DNA of 64,000 nucleotides from Symbiodinium natans (taxonomy: Eukaryota; Sar; Dinophyceae; Suessiales; Symbiodiniaceae): positions 162,001 through 226,000 of the forward strand of contig CAJNDS010002662.1 in the NCBI GenBank assembly GCA_905221605.1, given 5' to 3'. Made by a program: the position numbers and the translations under genes. Position 1 is the stretch's first letter. Each line of letters opens with the position of its first letter. Of the stretch, positions 55,614 through 64,000 are shown one piece after another. The notes below the pieces were generated by a model. The model searched no databases. It saw only the letters and a program-made list of their open reading frames with translations, and was not told where the DNA came from.

Positions 55614-56499
55614 GAAGGCCAGTGGGCCCGAGCATGTCAAGCCAGCAACACAGTGAAGGCCCTATCGATTGTAGCCTTAGCTTTGCCAAATTCGCCCAGG
55701 ACCGGGGTGTATGCCTCCTTGCCGCACCCAGTTTCGCGTGTTCAGCTGAAGCTTGTTCAAGGGGATTCTTACAACAACTCCTGACGGGAAGCCCGGAAGC
55801 CTTGTTTTTGCGGGGTCGCCATGCATGAGGATTCTATTCATGCTCACCCGTACTTCTTCGGGAACTGGTCTTGGACAGAGCCAGGCCCAGTTTGATGTTT
55901 GTCAGGGGCGAACAGGATCAACAACAAGGTGCAACAAGGTGCATAGAGGGCCAGGGGTTTCTAGACAGCCTCTGGTGGATGCGGCGTCTAGCCAGATGAA
56001 ACCAAAAGCCCGGAAACGCGTTTGTTTATAGACTCGAAATACTGAAGGATGCCAGCACCTGGCACAGCACAACGTGTTTAGAGTTCATGAATTCCTTTCG
56101 GGATCTGGAAGCTTCTTGATTGGCTCTTCTGCGTTGTGCCTATGGCTCCAGCTCCACATCCTATTCGTAGTTCCGGTAGACCGGTTCTAAGGCACGGACC
56201 TTGGACTCGACGCGGCGCCGCATGCTAGACTCTCTAGTGCCCAGGGCGAAGGCCGCCATTGTCTGTACCTTCCTTTGGCTCGCAACGATGAGTTGATTAA
56301 GTTTATAGTTGGCTTCTTGGGGCCCAGAGGAAGTCGACTTAAGAAGGAGGACTGTGGGCTCATCAGGTCCTCATTTCTTGATGCTTTTGCCATCCCCTTG
56401 AACAGGTCGGCGATGTGTACTCTTGGGATCTGAAATCCTGAGGTGGGTAGGCGGATTTTCCACAGGCCTCGCAGCTCCATGTTTCACTTCCAGCAGTGA
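55614..56499. other. No supported gene
   Basis: Nothing recognisable. Minus frame 56187-56480 has no motif. Confidence 0.35.
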
Positions 56500-56655
56500 A
56501 AAGCTGCAATGGAAAGAAGGCAGAGAACGGCGCAGGGGATTGGAAGAGTGCTCGCATGCGCGTGCATTGCACCGAGGCCCGGCGGAAGCTCAAGGCACCT
56601 GTGTCCAGGTATGAGCCGGTTGCTAAGACTGCTAAGACTGCCAAGAGCTGCTGAG
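56500..56655 (+). CDS. Basic exon candidate
   Basis: After CCAGCA near 56497 a frame reads KSCNGKKAENGAGDWKSARM, then EARRKLKAPVSRYEPVAK and a stop after AKTAKSC. Lys/Arg/Ala-rich. An alternative frame over the same bases also reads as charged (KLQWKEGRERRRGLEECS). Not assigned. Confidence 0.28.
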
Positions 56656-57149
56656 TCTTATCATGTCTTATCTACTATGTGCCCTCATGTGCTAAGCGCA
56701 AGCTTAAGCGATGGGTCTGAAGGCTGCGAGTCTTCTGGCGACGCCTTGATGAAGACAACAGCGGCCAGGCTTCCATCGAGGAATTTGGGTTGCTGCCCTA
56801 GCTCTTGTTTGATCCGCAAGTATCACGGCACAGCGTGAATCAGCAATTGTCGAGGCGGCTCATGTACAAGATTGAGCTCAGCCAGTGGCGGGCATCTCTA
56901 TGCTGATCCTCTTGGTCTTGAGAAAAAACAGAATATTTTTTCTTGGGCGAGGCCTGACCTGACCGATGAAGAGGTCGAGCGTGTGGCTTTGACCTGAGAG
57001 CATCTGAGAAGTGAGCTTCTTCAATGACACACGGCCCAGGTTGGCGTGCTGAACCAGGCAGCTCACAAGTGGCACCGCGCGGGCGGGAACTGGTGCTGCT
57101 GGATCAGTGTTAGCTACTGTGTCATGCTTGGGTCAGTCGCTGTGTGCCA

Positions 57150-57272
57150 AGGTTCAAGATCTTCAACCAGATCGATGCAGATGGCAGTGGGAATCTCTCT
57201 TATGACGAGCTTGTGCAGTGTGTTGGGGCCTCACTGAAGAAAGCAATACACAAAAAGAGAAGGCACCGGTAA
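57150..57272 (+). CDS. EF-hand exon (terminal exon of a calcium-binding protein)
   Basis: The frame RFKIFNQIDADGSGNLSYDE then LVQCVGASLKKAIHKKRRHR and a stop at 57270-57272. The 12-residue loop DADGSGNLSYDE (57174-57209) has Asp1, Asp3, Ser5, Asn7 and Glu12, all the ligands of a canonical EF-hand. A basic C-terminal tail follows. It has no start codon, so upstream exons must exist; none is obvious between 56655 and 57150. It resembles the EF-hand of the channel at 39.0 kb in its loop, so it could be the end of another channel or of a small calcium sensor. Confidence 0.6.
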   Translation, partial: RFKIFNQIDADGSGNLSYDELVQCVGASLKKAIHKKRRHR

Positions 57273-59080
57273 GCAGCCCAGCAGAGTCCGTTAACAAGCT
57301 TCGTTAACGAGCTTCGTTGACTTCTCTTGGCAGCGGCGCCAGGTTCGTGGGACCTATCCATGCCTAAGAGTGCCGACACGGGATGTGACGGAGAGAGAGC
57401 TGCCTGGCCCTCGGGCATGTAGGAAAATGTAGTAGAACTTCAGAGATCCGTGAGGCAAAGTGAAGGCTCGAGATGGCTGATGCCCCAATGTGCCGCCCAC
57501 CCCCCCACCTCCACAACGAAAAAGGAGATCATGAGACCCATGACAGATGTTTAAATTGTTTAAGAACCGTACCCCTCGCCTCACCTCTTTGCCAAGGCAA
57601 GGGCTGTGGAAGGCTGCCAGGGAGGGTTTCAGGTTCAGTTGCTTGAGCTCTTCGTTGTTGTTCAGTCCCGCGCTTGGCCTGTGCTCCTACGACATGGAAG
57701 GCCTTGGACAACATGGGAAGCATTGAGGTTCCGGTGCATCGGTTTATGGCACGGGCCTTGCTAAGCACTAGCCTCTCTTTAAGACAGACTCAAGAACGGA
57801 TGCTCTTCAGGTGTTCATGCGAAGATGGAGTGTCCAGGGCTAAGCTTGGCTAGGTCTGGGGTCATTCCTCTGTGCAAACCCTGCCCCCCTGCTTGACTGC
57901 AGGGCGACACCAGCTTCAACAATAAAGAACAGAAGCGAAAGCCTCCGGACAAGTCTTCGCCGGGTTCTTTGTGCAAGTGTCGGCAAGAGTCTGGGAGAAT
58001 CCGGGCTGGGCCAAGGTTGCCACCCGTGTCCGAGCGTACGGGCGTGGAGGTGCGCGGGGTCGCCCAGGCCCTGGAGCCAGGACCTCAGAAAGAAGCGAGC
58101 AAAGAGAGACAGAACAGGAACTCAAATCCAGAAATTTGCGTCAGAGACGCAGGGTGGAAAAAATCTGGGAAAATCAAGTTTGGTTTCCAATCTTCAATCG
58201 GATTTCAGATCAGAACACACCAGCATGTCGGAAAGTGGTACTCTCTCTGAACGTTCAATCCCACAACATAATGTGGAAACCTTTATGATCATGATGCCCT
58301 TGTCATGTTAAATCTCAATCTCTCATACCAGTAGTGCCGAAACCCTTCCTCGTGTACATTTCTATTAAGCTCACCCTTGTCACTCTACACTCGGAATAGC
58401 TCGTGGCACCATAAACTATTCTCGATTGGAAGCTCCTCTGCAGCCTTTCTCGAGAGCTTGACCAACTCGACCCCGCCCATGCCGCACCGAACAATTTGTT
58501 CTGAAACCCGGCGCCGCTTCATCAGAAAACAAGGTGCCGAAACAGGCACACCCAGGAAATTGCAGGTGCAAGAACTTGCGGCGGCCCCGCATGCACTTGT
58601 GAGAGTTGCTGGGCAAGCCACATGAACCACTTGGCATCAACTCTTCAGAAAATAGGACCAAGACCTTAATTGCTTCCATGCTTGGCCAGACGGGCTTTGT
58701 CGTCGTACTACATCGACAAAGGCTACCTAAGCGTTGCTAGCGCATGCCGGGGGCTAAGCCGAGTGATATCAGGTGATTTGTGCCACTTGAGCAGTTCGGC
58801 TCATCCTCAACACTTCGAGTCTGTCTGTGTGCCTGGTCTCATGTCGTTGCTTGGAGAAGAAGGTGAGGCGGCAGCGTGGCAGGGCGGTGCCAAAGTTAAC
58901 GTCCCGGCCTTGGCGCGCAAGTGCTTGTACTCGTACTAGTAGCACCTCAGCAGCAACAGGAGGAGGAGGAGAGGTATTTGTGTTACGTAGTATTAGTGTT
59001 AGAATGAAGCAGTATGAGTATGTGTATTAACATTAGTATTAGCATGAATATTCGTAGTCGTATTCGTATGAGTACTGGTA
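57273..59080. other. Ambiguous region, one long + frame at 57905-58288
   Basis: Two + frames overlap at 57905-58290. One reads FFVQVSARVWENPGWAKVAT, then an RG-rich stretch and RQRRRVEKIWENQVWFP. The other is Lys/Ser-rich. Either could be an exon and no family is recognised. Frames on both strands at 58377-58680 are mutual shadows. At 57289-57318 a short direct repeat GTTAACAAGCTTC/GTTAACGAGCTTC is present. Confidence 0.3.
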
Positions 59081-59352
<272 letters not shown>

Positions 59353-59470
59353 TGACACGCTCTTAACTGATCATGGTGTTTTCTGCTGTTTTTTGACTTT
59401 TTCTATCGTTTTCTCTGGTTTTTTCTGCGTTTGACGGGTTGGGGGGGGTGGGGGGGGTGGGTGGGGGGGG

Positions 59471-59606
59471 GGTAATTACGTGCTGTGCTTTGTGCACACA
59501 TGACCATGCTGAGGGGTTGGGGGGGGGGGGTGGGGGGGTAATTACGTGCTGTGCTTTGTGCACACATGGGGGTCGTGCTGGGCTTTGTGCACGCTTGACC
59601 ACGCTG
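59471..59606. repeat. 32-bp exact direct repeat with poly-G flanks
   Basis: The string GGTAATTACGTGCTGTGCTT plus 12 further bases occurs at 59471-59502 and 59537-59568, 66 bp apart, each preceded by a poly-G run. A diverged third copy (CGTGCTGGGCTTTGTGCACG and on) is at about 59574-59606. Confidence 0.92.
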
Positions 59607-59639
59607 TCTACTGTTTTCCTCTGTTTTTTTGGTTGGTTT

Positions 59640-60080
59640 AGGGGCAAGATCTTTTGGGCTCACAGTGGAGGGTTTAGGGTTTGCAGGTACAGATCTTTTG
59701 GGCTTTTTTGGGAACCTTTTGGGCTTCCAGTGGAAATATGGGGTTTGAGGTTTCAGCCTACAGATCTTTTGGTTTTTTTTGGCATCTGGGGTTTAGGGTT
59801 TCAGGGCAAGACATTTTGGGCTTACAGTGGAGGGTTTAGGGTTTGGGGCTTGAGGGTAGAGACCTTTTGAGGTTTTTTGGGATTTGGGGTTTAGGGTTTA
59901 AGGGTAAGACCTTTTGGGCTCACAGTGGAGGGTTTCGGGATCTTTTCGGCTTTTTGGGATTCACAGTGGAGGGTTTAGGGATCTTCTGGGCTTTTTTGGG
60001 ATTTGGGGTTGAGGGTTTAAGGGAAGGGTTTGGGGTTGAGGCTGTAAGGTGAAAGGACTTTTGGGCTTTTTCTATGGGAT
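59640..60080. repeat. Degenerate TTTAGGG-containing satellite
   Basis: Units combine CTTTTGGGCT, CACAGTGGAGGG and TTTAGGGTTT. CAGTGGAGGGTTT recurs near 59664, 59825, 59920 and 59966. Telomere-type TTTAGGGTTT words occur near 59671, 59790, 59835 and 59890. Related but weaker words continue to about 60300. It is a second interstitial telomere-like block on the G-rich strand; the one at 13.0 kb has the C-rich strand on +. Confidence 0.8.
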
Positions 60081-60335
60081 TTAAGGTTTAAGGGGGTGCA
60101 CTGTGGGACTGCTTTGTCATTCAGGGTACACATGGGGTTTGGGGTTTCAGGCTCCAGATGTTTTGTGTTTTTTCTGGGGACGTGCTTGACGCTGTGGGGT
60201 TGAGATTTTAAGGGTACACGACTCTTGGGCTTGCTTCAGGTTTCGGGGTTTCGGATTTCAGGGTGCACGACTGTTCGGCTTGCTGGAGGCGTTCGGGTTT
60301 AAGGACAAGTTTGGCCACATCTTAGAAAACCCGCG

Positions 60336-60565
60336 AAACGCTGTAAATACCGGTCTTTTCCTCTGTTCTGAGAACACGTATGCGCAAAGTAGGCCCTGTA
60401 ATTGACCGTTTTTGAAGCCCGAAAACACTGTAAATACCGATGTTTTCCTCCTGCGCCTAAAGTAGCTGAAAGTAGTTTGCGGGACTTTTTACACGTCCAT
60501 TTTTCGTGTCCGTAAACGGACAAAGCCAGGAAACACTGTAAATACCGAGGTTTTCGTCTCTTAAC
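60336..60565. repeat. Three dispersed copies of AAACRCTGTAAATACCG
   Basis: CTGTAAATACCG occurs at 60341, 60428 and 60536, each preceded by GAAACG/GAAAACA/GAAACA and followed by a G/T-rich TTTTC. Flanking bases are only partly alike, so this is a degenerate repeat with spacing 87 and 108 bp. Confidence 0.8.
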
Positions 60566-60616
60566 ACGAAAATTGCACGCCACAAAACACCTGCGATCAA
60601 TTAAGAACGTGACGCC

Positions 60617-60618
<2 letters not shown>

Positions 60619-60692
<74 letters not shown>

Positions 60693-60714
60693 CGTAGTAG
60701 TAGTACGCCCCAAC

Positions 60715-60759
<45 letters not shown>

Positions 60760-60841
60760 CGTCGTCGTAGTAGTAGTAGTCGTAGTAGTAGTAGTAGCAG
60801 CAGTAGTAGTAGTAGTAGTAGTAGCAGTAGTAGTAGTAGTC

Positions 60842-60906
<65 letters not shown>

Positions 60907-61000
60907 CGTAGTAGTGGTAGTAGTAGTAGTAGTAGGAGGAGTAGGAGGAGTAGTAGTAGTAGTGGTGGTGCGTAGGGCGTAGTGGCGTAGTGCGTCGTGC

Positions 61001-61031
<31 letters not shown>

Positions 61032-61130
61032 CAGTAGCAGTAGCAGTGGCAGTAGCAGGAGCAGCAGCAGTTGCAGCTGCAGTAGCGATAGCAGGGTCAG
61101 TTGTCGTAGCAGCAGGAGCAGCTGCAGCAG
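60619..61130. repeat. (TAG)n array with GTC, GCA and GGA variants
   Basis: Mostly TAG/AGT triplets from 60619, interrupted by ACGCCCCAACAG near 60705, with TCG, CAG and AGG variants increasing to the right. From about 61020 it becomes GCAGTA/GCAGCAGG. Frame-keeping substitutions suggest gradual unit turnover. Confidence 0.95.
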
Positions 61131-61249
61131 CTATCTTGAGACTCTAGATTCGCGGTTTTGCATTTGCGGGCCTTAGGAAAGGCCACACTCGGAGGGAGAA
61201 GGCTAGGGGTAATTAGTGGCAGGACACTGCTTGCAGCTGGACTCGCTTC

Positions 61250-61484
61250 TTTATGGAGCTGGTGGCTGAGCTCCTTGCATACCAGGGTATGTTCTGCTAG
61301 TGGCTCAAGTGGCTCCGGCGCTCCATGTAAAGCCTTGTGATCATGAGATGCCTGAGGATGGACAAAGATGGAAGTGGCCGCCTGGCTTGGGGCTTGGTCG
61401 GCTGTGGCGTTTTGCCTCTGCCAAGCTATTGCTGAACAGGCACGGTTTGACCGTTTGAGAATCTTCCAGATCTCTCGGCCCAAG
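61250..61484 (+). CDS. Possible EF-hand exons upstream of the PDZ gene
   Basis: Three short readings on +: about 61253-61288 (MELVAELLAYQG); about 61352-61390 (LRMDKDGSGRLAW, the first ten positions of an EF-hand loop, Asp-Lys-Asp-Gly-Ser-Gly); and about 61428-61483 (AEQARFDRLRIFQISRPK), ending at a canonical GTAAGTG donor. The EF loop lacks its Glu12 in the same exon; it would have to come from the next exon. If joined to the PDZ exon, this would be an EF-hand/PDZ protein, but the phase of that join does not work with the obvious acceptors, so it is tentative. Confidence 0.35.
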
Positions 61485-61528
61485 TAAGTGAAGCCTTGTT
61501 CCATGCTTGCTTGGTGTTCAACCTGGCC

Positions 61529-62335
61529 ATGGCGATGTTTTTTGACATGTGCTGCTCCTATGCGGATGAACCCAAAGATGCGACTGTTCAGCGAGTGGTA
61601 ATGACCGGGAATGCGGCCCCCTTCATGCACACACCGTGCAGCGAAGCGGACACAGACGTGCCGATTATCCTTCCTCATCCAAAGCAAAGCTCTCGCGATC
61701 TTACCCCTGTGAAACCCACCGAAGAGGTCCTGGCTTCGCCGCATATTGAGACGCAGCCAGCAGCCACCTCTGGATCATTCAGGGTCGGCTTCGACATGGG
61801 AAGTGGGCAAATCCTTGGCTTGGAGTTTGACATGTTGGACGCGGAAGTGTGCATCGTGAGCACTGTGCTGCAGTCCGGGCTGGCAGAAAGCCACAACAGA
61901 CAAGAAGGCCTGCCAGAAGATGAGCAGATTCGCCCTTACGACCAGGTGCTTGCCATGAACGGTATGCCACTCCAAAAGTCTCAGGACTTGCAGAATCAGC
62001 TCTCGAGTGCAAAAGGCTGGGTCGAGCTGTCGTTCAAGCATCCCAGGAAGTCGACCTTTACCATCGATCGTGACGGGCAGAAGCTCGGCCTCGCTCTCGC
62101 TGCAAGTAAGGCGAATCCTTCGATTTGCGTGAAGAGGCTTGACAAGGATGGAGCTGTGAATTTGAAAAACAAGGCGGATGGTCAGACGCACCTTAGGCCA
62201 CATGACAGGATCATAGAAGTGAATGGCAAAGCCTCCAACCGTGCAGAAATGGCACGTGCCCTCGCTGAAAACATAGTTACCTTGACGATCTGTAGCTACC
62301 AGCTTCCAGCTGGAATCAACAACGGCTTGGATTGA
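61529..62335 (+). CDS. Protein with two PDZ domains
   Basis: The frame is open from 61496 (TTG); the first in-frame ATG is 61529, and the true exon start may be the CAG near 61589. The product ends at a stop at 62333-62335. A Pro/Thr-rich leader is followed by PDZ1 (about residues 94-182 counted from 61496; ILGLEFDMLDAEVCIVS, then YDQVLAMNGMPLQ) and PDZ2 (about 185-267; KLGLALAASKANPSICVKRL, then PHDRIIEVNGKASN). Both have the GLxx carboxylate loop and the D-x-(V/I)-x-x-(V/M)-NG turn typical of PDZ. Tandem PDZ proteins without other domains are common in dinoflagellates. They bind C-terminal peptides of membrane proteins and scaffold signalling. The partner is unknown. Confidence 0.85.
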   Translation: MAMFFDMCCSYADEPKDATVQRVVMTGNAAPFMHTPCSEADTDVPIILPHPKQSSRDLTPVKPTEEVLASPHIETQPAATSGSFRVGFDMGSGQILGLEFDMLDAEVCIVSTVLQSGLAESHNRQEGLPEDEQIRPYDQVLAMNGMPLQKSQDLQNQLSSAKGWVELSFKHPRKSTFTIDRDGQKLGLALAASKANPSICVKRLDKDGAVNLKNKADGQTHLRPHDRIIEVNGKASNRAEMARALAENIVTLTICSYQLPAGINNGLD

Positions 62336-63937
62336 AGACGCTCTGATTCGTAGTGGGCTGGCTGACTGGCTAACACGGCCACGATCAGTCCCAAAAATCT
62401 TCTGAGCAAAGAGGCTCCTTGCGATTGATGGCATGTGTGGCTTTTTTCCTCCTCGTGAGCATGTAGATGTATGGCCCAATGTGCTTGTATGTCTGCCTGT
62501 CTGCATGCCAGTCATACAACGAGTTCATGCGGGCAATCTTCTCAAAGCTCAAGACTTGGATGGATCCCAAGGCACGGGGCTTAGCGGCTTAGCGCAGGGC
62601 ACACCAAGAATCAGAAGCCCAGAATTTCTCTCGGAGCCGCAGCCCCGAGAGTCAAACAGGGCAGGTCGCAACATCCCGTGCAGGCGGTGTCGCGTTGCAT
62701 TGCGCAGCCTCTCGGCAGGTCTCCCTACCTGTGGGAGGAACTGGGCGAAACGTGCTAGGGGCCCAACTTCCATTATGGACAGAAGCCCATGGAAAAGCAG
62801 CATTGCTTGTACTGGACGTCGTGGACATGAGATTGCGTGACTAGTCACGACTTGACACTACTTGAGCCTGATTTGATTCCATGCTAGGAAGAACGACGAA
62901 ATTCAGACGGGGGTCATTGAGCTTGATTTGCATTTCCTAGCAAAGTTGTATGTACGGCACGTCACTACCCAGACCCCAATCTGCACGGATACCTGCGCAA
63001 GGAAGCCGCCACAACCCACCTGTAATCTCTAAAAACAATCTCCTAAAGCCGCTGCGCTGCCATGGCAAAAAGCGCGGCTAAAGCGCGCACCGGCATGTGG
63101 CAAGCAGGTTGGGTGTGCATGGCAAGCAGCTTGGCATGTCAGCGAGTCTTGAACCAGCGACTCCTGGTTGAGTCAGGTGCGGGCTCGTACGGATGCTTTC
63201 AAAGAATGTGTGTCTTGTTTGGTTGGAGGGATAACCTTCAGTTTTTCTAGAGACAGTAATGGGCAAAGAGGCATAACATGGAGAAGGGCAGCTAGATTGT
63301 GAAGCATGTGGCGCAAAAGCCTCCCGCCGTGTGTTGTTTGCACGGTTGCACGTGGGATGCCAAAGTCCTTTGAGTGGGGCGTCTGCACTGCAAGTATCGA
63401 GTGCCCCAATGCTTGCAGTGCTCCTGAGGCCCTGCTCCATAATGTGGCGGTGCAGTTTCAGAAATGTGTTGATGGCATGCATGACCATGATATTTGTTGT
63501 CATTCTGTTGTCATAAAAGGAGGGAGTCCTTCATGTGCTTCACCTCTGGAATTAGACCCTGGAACCCCCGACTCAAAGCAAGGGCCCCGAAATTCGTGAG
63601 CCAGGGTTTGCTTTCCTGTCTCCCCGCTGAAGAAGCTGAGCCCTTGCTTAGCTTCGGGCTCGGCCCTTAGGCTTCCGGCTTCTTGGCTTCTGCGCTTTTG
63701 GATGCTGAGCTTTGGCAACTTTGGGGTGGATCGTCGCGTGGCGGCCACAGCCGAGCAGGCTGGGGAGTCTGCTTCCGGAAAGCGTTTGGAAAAACAATAT
63801 AAATGGACTGTAGACAGATCGGTTAGATTCGAGAACGTGGGCAGAATCCAAGCCTGCCTTGTGCGGGTGCATTGCTTCAGGATTTTAAGTCCAAAGGCTC
63901 AGACTCCTTTCCCTGCTTCTACTACTGTGTTTGGCAG
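62336..63937. other. No supported gene
   Basis: Frames on both strands lack motifs. Near 63600-63720 a minus-strand frame is Lys/Arg-rich (KVAKAQHPKAQKPRSRKPKG), perhaps a basic tail, but no further support was found. Confidence 0.35.
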
Positions 63938-64000
63938 GTACCGCACTTGTCTGAGGCAGTGCGTGCGGTCCGATTCGAGGCCATTCAGCACCAAGCCCAG
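63938..64000 (+). CDS. Partial exon running off the window
   Basis: After TTTGGCAG the frame stays open to the last base and reads VPHLSEAVRAVRFEAIQHQA. The pyrimidine tract at 63905-63932 and the AG|G acceptor resemble those of the better supported exons. It is too short to assign. Confidence 0.35.

Noticed and set aside
61097-61744. 215-codon minus-strand ORF
   Set aside because: It is antisense to the PDZ gene and the EF-like exons, shows no motif and ends in a repeat (Cys/Ser run).

Overview
The window reads as nuclear DNA of a dinoflagellate, most likely from the Symbiodiniaceae/Suessiales side (inference). Coding sequence is sparse and lies in short exons split by short introns. Almost every supportable gene is on the + strand. 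Splice acceptors are AG followed by G, donors are often GC or GA instead of GT, and telomere-like TTTAGGG repeats and long simple-sequence arrays lie between genes. There are no bacterial operons, no CRISPR array and no rRNA or tRNA gene that I can defend. Many real exons have no start codon of their own, so they were found by reading all frames for family motifs.

Layout. 2.4-4.5 kb: exons resembling the nuclease FAN1, then a PAF-acetylhydrolase-like alpha/beta hydrolase. 5.2-7.0 kb: an intron-rich gene for a helical-repeat (RAP/FASTK-like) protein. 8-16.7 kb: mostly non-coding, with a CCATGG minisatellite, a C-rich/G-rich inverted block and AT microsatellites. 16.7-18.2 kb: a Ser-rich gene with a duplicated exon. 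20.5-29.2 kb: scattered anonymous exons and one WW-domain gene. 31.4-32.9 kb: a leucine-rich-repeat gene. 35.0-39.2 kb: the best-resolved gene, a single-domain voltage-gated cation channel with a C-terminal EF-hand, reconstructed through about ten exons. 40-48 kb: charged and coiled-coil exons. 48.1-49.2 kb: an ERGIC/Erv46 cargo-receptor gene that stops before its second membrane helix. 49.4-52.2 kb: a composite AC-rich satellite. 52.5-57.3 kb: a 165-bp tandem repeat, short coiled-coil exons and an EF-hand exon. 59-61 kb: trinucleotide TAG arrays around a telomere-like degenerate satellite. 61.2-62.3 kb: a gene with two PDZ domains, possibly preceded by EF-hand exons.

The genes are not an operon or pathway. 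They look like independent single genes for membrane excitability and calcium (channel, EF-hand, PDZ), secretory traffic (ERGIC), lipid hydrolysis (PAF-AH), DNA repair (FAN1-like) and probably organellar RNA metabolism (RAP-like). I found no convincing new multi-gene system. The points most worth following are the GA/GC-donor introns with matching boundary bases, the truncated FAN1-like and ERGIC genes, and the repeat blocks. Exon ends are given to the base only where frame and protein family both agree; all other limits are approximate.
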